Positions 9,607 to 18,557 of a DNA stretch of 64,000 nucleotides are shown in pieces; positions within the stretch are counted from its first letter, which is position 1; every line of letters starts with the position of its first letter. This DNA comes from Verrucomicrobiota bacterium (GTDB lineage Bacteria; Verrucomicrobiota; Verrucomicrobiia; Limisphaerales; UBA9464), in the NCBI GenBank assembly GCA_017309115.1, contig JAFLEF010000031.1, forward strand, positions 1 to 64,000, in the 5' to 3' direction. Below the pieces are notes generated by a model. That model was not told where the DNA came from. It was given only the letters and a program-made list of their open reading frames with translations, and searched no databases. Both the position numbers and the translations under genes were made by a program.

Positions 9607-10315
9607 GCTGAGAGCTGAGAGCTGAGAGGTCGGAAGGGGGAAGATGGGTAGGGCGAGGCTCCGTCGAGCCGTGCGCGTCTTGGCGAAATGAGGCGTCGGG
9701 AGTCCACACACGGACGGCTCCGCGGAGCGTCGCCCCACCGGGGGGTAGGGATGGACCGCTGGGCCGTCCCCGGTTGGCCAGCGCAGCTCGGCCGACCGGC
9801 GATTGCTGGTCAGCGCTGGAACGATGTGACATGTCACCTTCTCGAAACGGGGAAGGGTTTCCCGCGGAGGGCACGGAGAGGAAGAAGCCGGTAAGCGCGA
9901 AGCGGTAAGCGGTAAGGTAGGGCGAGGCTCCGCCGAGCCGCGCGCGTCTCGGCGAAATTAGGCGTCAGGAGTCCACAAACGAACGGCTCCGCGGAGCGTC
10001 GCCCCACCGGGGGTAGGGATGGACCGCTGGGCCGTCCCCGGTGGCCCAGCGCAGCTCGGCCGACCGGAAATTGCTGGTCAGCGCTGGAAAGATGTGACGT
10101 GTCACCTTCTCGAAACGGGGAAGGGTTTCCCGCGGAGGGCGCGGAGGCCGCGGAGAGGGAAAAGCGGGTAAGCGGTAAGCGGTAAGGTAGGGCGAGGCTC
10201 CGCCGAGCCGTGCGCGTCTCGGCGAAATGAGGCGTCAGGAGTCCACAAACGAACGGCTCCGCGGAGCGTCGCCCCACCGGTTTTTTCTCTCTGCTCTCAG
10301 CTCTCAGCTCTCAGC
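9607..10315. repeat. 270-bp tandem repeat (2.4 copies) enclosed by 22-bp inverted repeats
   Basis: Units begin at 9647, 9916 and 10186 (periods 269 and 270), each starting GGTAGGGCGAGGCT; the third is truncated near 10280. Each unit contains a long imperfect palindrome whose arms read GGTAGGGCGAGGCTCCG and CGGAGCGTCGCCCCACC. The block is bracketed by perfect inverted 22-mers, built from three GCTGAGA-type repeats, at 9607-9628 and 10294-10315. No ORF inside looks genuine. It accounts for nearly all of the 940-bp gap between the pseudopilin gene and the next gene. Confidence 0.85.
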
Positions 10316-10394
10316 TTTTCCCAGAAGCAACTGCGTTCTGCTCGTTAAATCTGGCGATTCCCGGAAGCGGGCGGATCATGGCTAACGTGCCGGC

Positions 10395-11564
10395 ATGACA
10401 ATTCATCTGGAATCAGGCGTGGAACGCGGCGAAATCGACAATCGGACTCGGGGCGAGATTCGGGGACGCCTCTGGTTGGTCCAGCGGCCGGAGCCGGTGG
10501 AATTCCGCTGGGAGGGGAATTGTCGGCGGGATCTGGCCGGCCGGCTAACGCGGTTTACCCACTTAACCCCGACGGTTCTGCCGTTGCTGGAACCCACAGA
10601 GTGCCTAAACGGAGTATTGGGCGATTGGACAGCGGACGTTCCCCTCGCGCTGGCCCACCTGCCGCCGCCCGCCCGGTGGCTCAGCCTGGAGTGGTATCCT
10701 GATCCTCAGATTCGGATGGTGATTCAGGGAAATGCCTTTCAGGTGGAGCGTTCGGAACCGCAGTGGCGCCTTACTTCCGCGGAGGACGAGCAACTGCGAC
10801 GGGCCGGGCGGAAGATTTTCCAAACCTATCTGCAACCCCTGAACGACGCGATTGATCAGGCCCGGGCGGCGGAGCCCCGACACAAGGAAGTTTGGGACGA
10901 GTTCGACTACGAACTGAACCTGCGAACCCTCGATGCCGTGCGGGCCAAGTGCGTGGAAGTCTTCGAGAAATACGGACTCAGCGAAGAGTTGCCGGAGGTC
11001 CTGGGCGAGGAACTGGACTGGCACCAGGATTACGAGGGGCCCTATGACCAATTCGAGCCGGAGCCGGTGCGGGTGGAACTGGAGAGGCACGTCGGCCAAG
11101 AGGAACAGGAAGAACAGGAGGAGGACGGAACCGAGGATCGACCGGGTCCGCGACCCCAGGCGGCGGACTGGATTCATCCTCCGATGGGTGGGGTTTCGCA
11201 TCCGATTGCCCAGCGCTGTGAGCAGCTCTGGGCCGGTGTGGAGCGAGCGTTTCCCCGGTCGTTTCTGCGAGAACATGTCGATGCGCAACTGCTGCAGTTT
11301 GTGGCCGGCATTCATCGTCTCAACACTCACCTGGCCGCCTCGCTCGCCGGGGTGGGCGAGGATCCTCAGCAAATCCGCTTTCTCGCGCTGGTGGCCCGAC
11401 TGAAGCGGTGTCTCGACGAGGTGAACCCAATTGCCGCCGCGCTGCAGGAGCTCCAGTCCCGACCGTATCTCACTCCAGCCGCCAGCCGCCAATATCACTC
11501 GGAGCTACAAACCCTACGGGAAGAAATCCTGAACCTGATGAACCTCTTCCGTCGATTGGCCTGA
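10395..11564 (+). CDS. Conserved-looking hypothetical protein with acidic central linker
   Basis: The product is 389 aa and no family was recognised. The sequence reads as coding: codon use matches neighbours, it is long and uninterrupted, and it converges cleanly on exonuclease III with 1 bp between stops. The N-terminal ~130 residues look like a small beta-rich domain rich in Trp and Pro. Residues about 225-255 are strongly acidic (EEQEEQEEDGTED) followed by a proline stretch, which suggests a flexible linker. The C-terminal ~130 residues are helical with heptad-like leucines (LQFVAGIHRLNTHL, LQTLREEILNLMNLF). There is no signal peptide or membrane segment, so it is probably cytoplasmic. 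Confidence 0.7.
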   Translation: MTIHLESGVERGEIDNRTRGEIRGRLWLVQRPEPVEFRWEGNCRRDLAGRLTRFTHLTPTVLPLLEPTECLNGVLGDWTADVPLALAHLPPPARWLSLEWYPDPQIRMVIQGNAFQVERSEPQWRLTSAEDEQLRRAGRKIFQTYLQPLNDAIDQARAAEPRHKEVWDEFDYELNLRTLDAVRAKCVEVFEKYGLSEELPEVLGEELDWHQDYEGPYDQFEPEPVRVELERHVGQEEQEEQEEDGTEDRPGPRPQAADWIHPPMGGVSHPIAQRCEQLWAGVERAFPRSFLREHVDAQLLQFVAGIHRLNTHLAASLAGVGEDPQQIRFLALVARLKRCLDEVNPIAAALQELQSRPYLTPAASRQYHSELQTLREEILNLMNLFRRLA

Positions 11565-11565
11565 T

Positions 11566-12354
11566 TCAGTCCAATTCGATGCCCACTGGGCAGTGATCCG
11601 AGCCGGGAACGGCCGAGCGAATGAAGGCGGAACGCAGACGGGGGCGCAGGGCGGAACTGAGCATCACGTAATCCAGTCGCCAACCCACGTTGCGGGCCCG
11701 GGCGCCACTCATCGGACTCCACCACGTGTAGTGTCCGCCGCCCGACTCAAACTCGCGGAACGTGTCCACAAACCCAGCCGCTACCAGTGCTCCAAAACCG
11801 GCGCGTTCTTCCGGGGTGAACCCGTGGTTTTTGACGTTGGATTTCGGGTTGGCCAGGTCGAGTTCGGTGTGGGCGACGTTGAAGTCGCCGCAGAAGATCA
11901 CCGGCTTTTGGCGCTCCAGCTTCTGGAGATACTTCCGGAAATCGATGTCCCATTGCTGTCGGTAGGGCAAGCGGGTGAGTTCCCGCTGGGAGTTGGGCAC
12001 GTACACGTTGACTACGTAGAAATCCGGATACTCCGCGGTTAGCACCCGACCTTCCCGATCGTGGTCGGCTACTCTGATCCCTTCGGTCACGTTGAGCGGA
12101 GTTTCTCGGGTGAACAGCGCGGTGCCGGAATAGCCCTTCTTCTCGGCGCAGTTCCAATAAGACTTGTAGTGAGCCGGCCACAGCTGCTTGACGTCGTTCG
12201 GCGTGCACTTCGTTTCCTGCAGACACAACACGTCCGGCTTCTCCGACTCGAGGAACTCCAAAAAATTCTTCCGGAGCACCGCTCGCAGTCCATTCACGTT
12301 CCACGAAATCAACTTCACGGGCCGACGATGGCGGGAGGTCGGCGAAGTCTCCAC
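11566..12354 (-). CDS. xthA: Exodeoxyribonuclease III (AP endonuclease family)
   Basis: A DNA repair nuclease of 262 aa. It cleaves at abasic sites and removes 3'-blocked nucleotides as an Mg-dependent endonuclease/exonuclease/phosphatase fold. Diagnostic blocks appear in order: [12 protein letters not shown] (Asn ligand), CLQETKC (metal Glu), GDFNVAH (Asp/Asn pair) and the terminal [10 protein letters not shown] (catalytic Asp-His). Two GTG starts are possible. The one at 12354 adds 12 residues ([12 protein letters not shown]) before the family's usual KLISWNV beginning; a start at 12318 would give a 250-aa protein closer to the norm. It lies 24 bp downstream of the glycosidase gene but is probably functionally independent. 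Confidence 0.93.
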   Translation of the reverse strand: METSPTSRHRRPVKLISWNVNGLRAVLRKNFLEFLESEKPDVLCLQETKCTPNDVKQLWPAHYKSYWNCAEKKGYSGTALFTRETPLNVTEGIRVADHDREGRVLTAEYPDFYVVNVYVPNSQRELTRLPYRQQWDIDFRKYLQKLERQKPVIFCGDFNVAHTELDLANPKSNVKNHGFTPEERAGFGALVAAGFVDTFREFESGGGHYTWWSPMSGARARNVGWRLDYVMLSSALRPRLRSAFIRSAVPGSDHCPVGIELD

Positions 12355-12378
12355 TCTGATTCCGTGGGCCTCTCCCCG

Positions 12379-13800
12379 TCAGGACCGCGTGCCCGGGGGC
12401 GGGAAGCCCTTCGACGCGTCATCCAGCACCAACACCCAATCCAGCATCTCCCCCGGCGCCGGGGGCGTAAATTCGCGTTCGCCGGTGTTGGGGAATTCCC
12501 CGATGGCCACGGCGTTGCCGGTTCGCGGATCGAACCACCAGGCCTTCACCACTGGCCCGGTGATCTTGTCCATCCGAACCTTGAAGGGCCGACCCACCGG
12601 GGCGTAGACCATCGCGAAGCTGCCTGCGGAATCCCGAGTCGCGGCGTACGCGTAACGGCCGGCTCCGGGAACCGAGGTCGCCACCCGGTCGGTGACCACC
12701 ACGTCAGGATCCGGTACGCGGGTGAGAAACGGCCGCGATTCCAGCAGCCAGCGAGCGTGCTGCATCTGGGCGGCCCCGGGCTGTTGCAACGCCTCCTGCC
12801 AGGGCATCAGCGGATTGTTGATGGGATTCCGACCGGGAGCCCACATCTGCCAGACGGAATGGTGTCCGTAGGTGTGGCCGAAGGCGCCGGTGAAGAGGTC
12901 CCAATATAGTGGTCGCCGGACGTCGGCGGCGATGGAATGGCCCAGTCCCTTGGCGTTGAACGACACGGGATGATCTTCGTAGATCGGCTCGGAATCCACG
13001 ATCGGCTTGGTGGGTGTCCGGTCGTAATCGGCGCGCGTCTGGGAGTAGCGGTCGGTGAATTCGGCGACGTGACCGTTCTGGCGCATGTTGAAGTCCAGCC
13101 AGTCGTCGTCGTGGAACCATTGGGAGGAGCCACTGCCGCCCGGCGGATGAAAGGTCATCAGATGCCGCCCGCCATCCCCTCGGGCCAGGCCGCGGGCCAT
13201 GGCCCGGGTGATTTCCCGCTGTTCGTCGTTTTCCACCGGACGATCGCCGCCGAGCACCCAGACCACGGCGGCGTCCCGATATCGTTTTCCGAGCCACTCG
13301 CCGTAGGCCTCGGCGTTGGCCGGAGTGAACAGCGGTTTCTGGTTGTTGGAACTGTCGTGCCAGTAGCGGCCCCAGGTGGGTAGGAACGCGATGGTCAGGC
13401 CGAGCTCATTGGCCCGTCGGAGGATGAAGTCCACGTGGTCCCAATAATCGTTTGCCGGCCCTTCTTGAACCGCCGGTCGCGCAGGATCCAGGTCTACCAG
13501 CGGCAGGTGGCCGTACGGATTGGGATCGCGGTGACCCTCCAGTTCGGCGAGAGCGACAGCCTGAATCACCGTGTATCCCTTGGCGGCGCGGTCCCGCAGG
13601 TAGAGATCCGCCTCTTCGCGATTCAATCGGTGGAACAGTTCCCAGGCGGTGTCGCTCAACCAGAAGAATGGCTGACCGTCAGCGGTGACCAGGTAACGAT
13701 GGTTTTCACTGACCTTCAGGTCGGTGGGCGCAGGCGCGGCGTGGGTCAGCCAGGTCAGACCACAAGCGACGGCAAACAGGGAACTCAGGAAGGGCTTCAT
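12379..13800 (-). CDS. Secreted DUF4038 glycoside hydrolase (GH140 apiosidase-like)
   Basis: A 473-aa exported enzyme with a signal peptide (about residues 1-21, ending LTHAAPA). The main TIM-barrel domain is DUF4038, with [15 protein letters not shown] at 46-60. Candidate catalytic acids are D186 in the VLGGDRP block and E271 in VDSEPIYED, which match the Asp/Glu pair pattern of family GH140. The C-terminal ~100 residues (AMVYAPVG..., AWWFDPRTG...) match the small beta domain annotated as collagen-binding-like that usually follows DUF4038. GH140 members release apiose from pectin side chains; that specificity is inference here. The upstream neighbour on the same strand is another glycosidase-like gene. 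Confidence 0.88.
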   Translation of the reverse strand: MKPFLSSLFAVACGLTWLTHAAPAPTDLKVSENHRYLVTADGQPFFWLSDTAWELFHRLNREEADLYLRDRAAKGYTVIQAVALAELEGHRDPNPYGHLPLVDLDPARPAVQEGPANDYWDHVDFILRRANELGLTIAFLPTWGRYWHDSSNNQKPLFTPANAEAYGEWLGKRYRDAAVVWVLGGDRPVENDEQREITRAMARGLARGDGGRHLMTFHPPGGSGSSQWFHDDDWLDFNMRQNGHVAEFTDRYSQTRADYDRTPTKPIVDSEPIYEDHPVSFNAKGLGHSIAADVRRPLYWDLFTGAFGHTYGHHSVWQMWAPGRNPINNPLMPWQEALQQPGAAQMQHARWLLESRPFLTRVPDPDVVVTDRVATSVPGAGRYAYAATRDSAGSFAMVYAPVGRPFKVRMDKITGPVVKAWWFDPRTGNAVAIGEFPNTGEREFTPPAPGEMLDWVLVLDDASKGFPPPGTRS

Positions 13801-13909
13801 GCAAGGAATCCAACGGATTTGACCCGAGTGTGCGAAGCGGTGGGGAACGGCGCTTGCACGAAGTCGCCCAAAGATTCAGACGATTTCCGTTAGCACGGCC
13901 CGGGTGGCG

Positions 13910-16039
13910 TTAGCGCGCTGACCGGTACCGCTCGACCGGTCCCAGTTCCACCACCGCGCCAGGAGGCAGACCAAAGAGACCGATTCGAAGATATTGGGCG
14001 GATTCCGGCCCGGCCTTTCGCCGAGGATTGGCCCGCGACCAAAAGGAGGGAGTGAAGTCGCCGACGCGTCCCTCGACGGTTTGCACCTCTTCGCCCACGG
14101 ACCAGTCATCTCCCCAGCGGAACACTTGGCGATCCGGGGAAACGAGCTCGACTCGCCGCCGGAAATGGGACTCGGCATTGGCCGCCCGCAGGCGGAATCG
14201 CAACACGTCGTTAGGACGCAGGCGAACGGAGTCAGGCAGCGGGAACCACAAGCCGGTGGTCACGCCGGGGCGCACGTTCACCAGGGTCATTCGGACACCA
14301 CCGTCGGAAGTCTCCTCGGTCTGCCACACGGTATCGGATTCGGTGGGAGTCCATCGGCCTGGGATGGTTTGAAGGGGGGCGTCTGCGGGAATGTCTGAAT
14401 TCGGGGCGAGCCAGCCGGCAGCGGTGTCGTGCTGACCCCGTTCATCCCGCCATTCCAGCCGGAACAATCCCCGCAGTTCCCGGGGTGCGGGTGGGGGTTG
14501 GAGTAGGATCTGACGCTGGGCCGAACCCCCGGCGGGGACTTGCCACTCGCCGTGGCGTTCGGATGCGCGCCATCCGGCGGGCAAGGCGATGCGCCATCGG
14601 CCGTTCCGAGGTTCCGTTCCGAAGTTATCGGCGCGGAGAGTCATTGGGAGGGGTTCGCCCACTCGATATCGGTAGGCGACGGCGCTTTTGTCCGGACGAA
14701 CGGGAGACGAAAAGCGAAACGAGAGGGCGACGGGACTGGGGGTGGTGGGTGGAGGATCGGAGACGTGGATTGGGCGCACGGGAACCCAGTCACATCCGGC
14801 CACTGAAAACCGCCGGGCGGGCAGTCGGAGGAAGAGGTTGGTGGCGGCGCTCGCGGTGAACCGGAGTTCCGCGTGAGGATGGATTCCCTGTTCTCCGTTC
14901 CAGCCGAGTCGAACGGGACGGGCCTCGTCCGGGAACTGCAGTTCGAACTCGAACCAGGAGGCATCCGGCGCTGGCTGGGGCTGACGGTGGGCTGGTCGGC
15001 CCGGAATCTCCGGCAGCAAAATGTCCGCGCGCCGATGCGGTGAGACGAGCAACACCCACCATTCCGCGCTGGGGTCGGCTTTCGGTTCCAGCACATAGCC
15101 CACCGTCGATTGATCTGTTCGCTGGCGCAGTTCAAACGCTGGTTGCCAGCCGGAGAGCTCGCGGGTCAGGTGCAGATAGGATTCCAGCGCCGGACGTGGG
15201 GTGCCATCGGCGGAGCTCAGCCCGTAATCCTGACCCTGTTCCAACCGGGGTCCGAGAACGAAGGCCCACTGCCGGTCGATTCCGGAAAACGCCGCGGCCA
15301 CCGTGGTTCGTTCGAAGAAGGCCTGTTGCCGCGCCAGGAGAACTTCGGGAATCGGCGCTGGCAGGGCCGGAAATTCAGCGAAGCCGAGTTCTGTCACCCA
15401 GACCGGCAGGTTTCGTCCGGAGGCCTGTTTCCAGAAGGCGCGGTGTTCCTGAACGGCGGCCGGAAAATCCTGGGCCCAGCCGTACAGATGCAGATTCCAG
15501 CCGTCGGTGAATTCGCTGACCCGATTGCGGGCGAGCAGTTCCGCGTAGGGACCGGGCCGGGCGGCCAAACTCGGCATTAGCACCGCCGCCTCGGGTTGCA
15601 CGGATTTGATGCCCCACCAAGCGGCCTTGAGGGTCAGGGCCATCTGGTCCGGCAGATCCGGGGTAAAATAAATGTCCGGTTCGTTCCCGATTTCATAGGC
15701 CCGCGGAACGGGTTGGGGCAGCACCGAGGAGCGGGCCGCGTCGTAGACCTTCCAGGGATCTTCTGCGAGTCGGGCTGTGGAAATTTCCGGCGAGAAGGCC
15801 GCGGGCTCGAAGCGGGCTGCTGGCCACAGGACTCGGCCCAGACCGGTGCCCAGGTTCGTGGAGGGCGGGGCCATCAGACGGATCCAGTCCCAGTTCCCGG
15901 TCTGAATCCAATCGATAGCTTCGCTGACCTCGGGTTCCCGCCGCGGATTCAGCAACATCGCGCCGAACTCGACAGCGCCGACCGGCCCGCCCACCAGCAG
16001 GACGCACCACCATATCGTCAGCGTCCGGAGCCCGATCAC
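13910..16039 (-). CDS. Secreted glycoside hydrolase-like protein (clan A-type barrel)
   Basis: A 709-aa protein with an N-terminal hydrophobic signal (about 1-22). Residues ~24-310 resemble a clan GH-A (beta/alpha)8 barrel. E120 in YEIGNEPD sits where the acid/base Glu follows Asn, and E217 in WVTELGFAE is placed as the nucleophile. The remaining ~390 residues are beta-rich and look like two or three accessory domains. The exact GH family could not be named. It is 12 bp downstream of ygfZ and 109 bp upstream of the GH140-like gene on the same strand, so the two glycosidase-type genes may be co-expressed. Confidence 0.75.
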   Translation of the reverse strand: MIGLRTLTIWWCVLLVGGPVGAVEFGAMLLNPRREPEVSEAIDWIQTGNWDWIRLMAPPSTNLGTGLGRVLWPAARFEPAAFSPEISTARLAEDPWKVYDAARSSVLPQPVPRAYEIGNEPDIYFTPDLPDQMALTLKAAWWGIKSVQPEAAVLMPSLAARPGPYAELLARNRVSEFTDGWNLHLYGWAQDFPAAVQEHRAFWKQASGRNLPVWVTELGFAEFPALPAPIPEVLLARQQAFFERTTVAAAFSGIDRQWAFVLGPRLEQGQDYGLSSADGTPRPALESYLHLTRELSGWQPAFELRQRTDQSTVGYVLEPKADPSAEWWVLLVSPHRRADILLPEIPGRPAHRQPQPAPDASWFEFELQFPDEARPVRLGWNGEQGIHPHAELRFTASAATNLFLRLPARRFSVAGCDWVPVRPIHVSDPPPTTPSPVALSFRFSSPVRPDKSAVAYRYRVGEPLPMTLRADNFGTEPRNGRWRIALPAGWRASERHGEWQVPAGGSAQRQILLQPPPAPRELRGLFRLEWRDERGQHDTAAGWLAPNSDIPADAPLQTIPGRWTPTESDTVWQTEETSDGGVRMTLVNVRPGVTTGLWFPLPDSVRLRPNDVLRFRLRAANAESHFRRRVELVSPDRQVFRWGDDWSVGEEVQTVEGRVGDFTPSFWSRANPRRKAGPESAQYLRIGLFGLPPGAVVELGPVERYRSAR

Positions 16040-16051
16040 CGGAAATTCGGG

Positions 16052-17143
16052 TCAAGGTTGGAACGGCAGCGCCACCACCTGTGCGGGAGAGTCCCCATCT
16101 GGCAAGCGCACCAGCAATTCCGTGCCCAAGGCGTTGGATTCCTTACGCACATAACCCAGGGCCAAGTTGGCCCCGAGGCTGGAGGAATGTCGGGCACTGG
16201 TGAGGTAACCCACCTCGCGTCCGTCGCGGAACAGCTTGGTCCCTTTTTCCGGAAGCTTCGGCAGTGCCGCAGATAGGCGCAGACCGCGCAGGGCCTTCAC
16301 CACCTGACCGTAGGTTCGGATTCGCGCGATGGTTTCCTGACCGGTGTAGCAGCCCTTCGAGTAGCTGATGGCGTCCCGATCGAGGCCGGCTTCGGGCGGC
16401 AGGTTCGTTTCGTCCATGTCCACCGGGAATCTGGGAATGCCCGCTTCGAAGCGAGCTTGGTCCAGCGCGTGGAAGCCGGCGAGACGTCCTCCTTCGTCAC
16501 GGGCGGCGGCGGACAGCTTGTCAATCACGGCGCCCAACGCGTCGGTGGGGATGAACACATCAAAACCCGGGAAGCCCGCCCTGGGCTGGTTCATCAGGTA
16601 CAGGTCGCCTAGCGTCGGATCGGAGATGGACGCAAAGCGTCGTCGTTCGGTGGGCAATTCCGGGAACAGTTCGAGCCGACGAATTACTTCGGCGGAACGC
16701 GGACCTTGGATGGTCAGCAGACCGTAGTACGGCCGGACATCCACTACCTGGACATCCTCGGCGACGATATGGTGTTCCAGACGTTGGATCAGGGCGGTGC
16801 TCAGGCCGGGTTCGAAATCCAGCAGCAGTTCCTCGCGAAGCGCAAAAATGTTCACGTCGGCGACCAGGCGTCCCTTGGGCGAACAGAACGCGGCGGCGCA
16901 GCCTTGGCCTGGGCCGAGACCTTTGACGTCGTTGGTCACCTGTCCGTTGAGCAAGCGGACTCGGTCGGCGCCGGTGAGGCAGAGCCGACCTCGGAATCCG
17001 AGATCCACCACGGCTGCAGTTGTGCGGACGGCCTGATATTCGAGTTCGGGCTGACCGTAGTCGGTGATCAGTTCTTCCCCGCTGAGGCTTCCGAACTGTC
17101 CTCCCAGCGCGGCATGAACTTCGTGTAACGCAAGCGGCACCAT
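16052..17143 (-). CDS. ygfZ: Folate-binding protein YgfZ (GcvT-like iron-sulfur maintenance protein)
   Basis: A 363-aa cytoplasmic GcvT-fold protein. The YgfZ signature KGCYTGQE is at residues 263-270 with the conserved Cys at 265, which separates it from true aminomethyltransferases. The tetrahydrofolate-binding domain begins near residue 40 (DLGFRGRLCLTGADRVRLLNGQVTNDV pattern) and the C-terminal barrel ends at about 355. The family supports repair and assembly of certain Fe-S enzymes in a folate-dependent way. It starts with ATG just inside the REP-rich intergenic region. No other Fe-S biogenesis genes are nearby. Confidence 0.92.
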   Translation of the reverse strand: MVPLALHEVHAALGGQFGSLSGEELITDYGQPELEYQAVRTTAAVVDLGFRGRLCLTGADRVRLLNGQVTNDVKGLGPGQGCAAAFCSPKGRLVADVNIFALREELLLDFEPGLSTALIQRLEHHIVAEDVQVVDVRPYYGLLTIQGPRSAEVIRRLELFPELPTERRRFASISDPTLGDLYLMNQPRAGFPGFDVFIPTDALGAVIDKLSAAARDEGGRLAGFHALDQARFEAGIPRFPVDMDETNLPPEAGLDRDAISYSKGCYTGQETIARIRTYGQVVKALRGLRLSAALPKLPEKGTKLFRDGREVGYLTSARHSSSLGANLALGYVRKESNALGTELLVRLPDGDSPAQVVALPFQP

Positions 17144-17197
17144 GCGGCGTCACCGTAGAGCGGAGTGGCCCGAGTGACGAGCGACGAATCGAAGGAG

Positions 17198-17475
17198 TAG
17201 CCGCGGAGGGAACGACGCGCTGACTGGATTGCCCTGGGGCGTGAGAGCGGGTGGGGCGGCGGGTGTGCTGGGGGAGGATGGCGCCTCCTGCCGTCGGCGG
17301 CTACGTAGCCGCGGAGGGGACGACGCGCTGACTGGATTGCTCTGGGGCGTGGGAGCGGGTGGAGCGGTGGGTGTGCTGGGGGGAAGATGGCGCCTCCTGC
17401 CGTCGGCGGCTACGTAGCCGCGGAGGGGACGACGCGCTGACGGGATTGCCCTGGGGCGTGGGAGCGGGCGCGCGG
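17198..17475. repeat. REP-type palindromic array, left part (2.6 units of ~108 bp)
   Basis: Direct repeats start at 17198, 17306 and 17415 (periods 108 and 109), each beginning TAGCCGCGGAGGG and ending GGCGGCTACG. Unit junctions create a perfect 16-bp palindrome GCGGCTACGTAGCCGC (17297-17312 and 17406-17421). The third unit is cut off just before the stop of the transposase at 17479. The repeats fill the gap between ygfZ and the transposase. Confidence 0.9.
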
Positions 17476-17478
17476 CAG

Positions 17479-18117
17479 TTACTCCATCGTTCTGGGGGGC
17501 AGTTTTCGTTTTCCCAATCCGTCTTCCCGAAGAGCGACGTACCGCTCCCAAAACCAAGGCCAATAAGACGGTCCGAAGGGATCGACGTTAAAGTAGCCGG
17601 GAATCACTGCGCCGACGTAGCGCCATTCGTGGGGTGTCTGCGCAAGACCTGCTCGCCAGGGGTTGAGCAAAATGTACTCGGAACAGGCGTCCATGAAGGG
17701 GCCGCGTCGTCGCTCCTTCTCGGTGAGCACATGATCGTGGGCTTGGTGTTGCCAATGATGGGGTTCCAATAGGGGCGCCATCCGAGTCCGAAGCCAAGTC
17801 ATGGCCTCACGTTGATCGGTTTGCGTCCGGAGCCCCATCCAGACCAAATGCGCATGATCAGGCATCAAACAATAGGCTGGACAAATCAAGCCCTGCCGGG
17901 CGGATGCGTGAAGCATGAGTTCGCGGAAGGAACCGTGGACTGAATCCGTGAGCCAGCCTTGTCCCCGGCGCGCAATCGGCAACGTCCAGAAAATGACTGC
18001 ATCGTCTTGGTAAAATTCTCGTCTGAGGCGGGGCAGATAATGCGAAAAAGATGACCGATCCTCCGGCCTTTTTGGGGAACCCATAGTTGACCCAACGTGC
18101 CGTAGTCGATCCATCAA
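17479..18117 (-). CDS. REP-associated tyrosine transposase (RAYT, Y1/HUH family)
   Basis: A 212-aa single-strand DNA transposase of the TnpA-REP group. The HUH metal-binding motif is MPDHAHLVW (H88, H90), and the catalytic tyrosine is Y148 in EYILLNPWRAGL, a signature of RAYTs. RAYTs are domesticated IS200/IS605-like enzymes thought to cut and mobilise REP hairpins, and here the gene sits between two arrays of REP-like palindromic repeats. All motifs are intact, so it may be active. The start is ATG (MMDRLRH). The C-terminal ~40 residues (FGPSYWPWFWERYVALREDG) are basic and aromatic. Confidence 0.93.
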   Translation of the reverse strand: MMDRLRHVGSTMGSPKRPEDRSSFSHYLPRLRREFYQDDAVIFWTLPIARRGQGWLTDSVHGSFRELMLHASARQGLICPAYCLMPDHAHLVWMGLRTQTDQREAMTWLRTRMAPLLEPHHWQHQAHDHVLTEKERRRGPFMDACSEYILLNPWRAGLAQTPHEWRYVGAVIPGYFNVDPFGPSYWPWFWERYVALREDGLGKRKLPPRTME

Positions 18118-18137
18118 CGGATAGATGCTAAATGTCA

Positions 18138-18490
18138 GTAGCCGCGGAGGGGACGACGCGCTGACTGGATTGCCGTGGGGCGTGGGAGCGGGTGAGGCGG
18201 CGGGTGCGCTGGGGGGAAGATGGCGCCTTCTGCCGTCGTCGGCTACGTAGCCGCGGAGGGGACGACGCGCTGACTGGATTGCCGTGGGGCGTGGGAGCGG
18301 GCGGGGCGGCGGGTGTGCTGGGGGGAAGATGGCGCCTTCTGCCGTCGTCGGCTACGTAGCCGCGGAGGGGACGACGCGCTGACTGGATTGCCCTGGGGCG
18401 TGGGAGCGGGCGGAGCGGTGGGTGTGCTGGGGGAAGATGGCGCCTTCTGCCGTCGGCGGCTACATAGCCGCGGAGGGAACGACGCGCTGC
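18138..18490. repeat. REP-type palindromic array, right part (3.2 units of ~109 bp)
   Basis: Units begin at 18138, 18248, 18357 and 18465 (periods 110, 109 and 108) in the same orientation as the left array. The last unit stops after about 25 bp. Junction palindromes vary slightly (CGGCTACGTAGCCG is kept, and a TACATAGCC variant occurs at 18461-18469). This array begins 20 bp beyond the transposase start codon and ends about 70 bp before the polX start. Confidence 0.9.
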
Positions 18491-18557
18491 GTTTTCCCGC
18501 CCAGCCGCCCGCTCCTGGCTCGCTCCCGGAGGGCTCCGTGGTTAGGCTGTCCGTCCC

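Noticed and set aside
9607-10315. CRISPR-like regularity
   Set aside because: The unit is ~270 bp with near-identical content throughout, and no short repeat/unique spacer pattern or cas gene exists.
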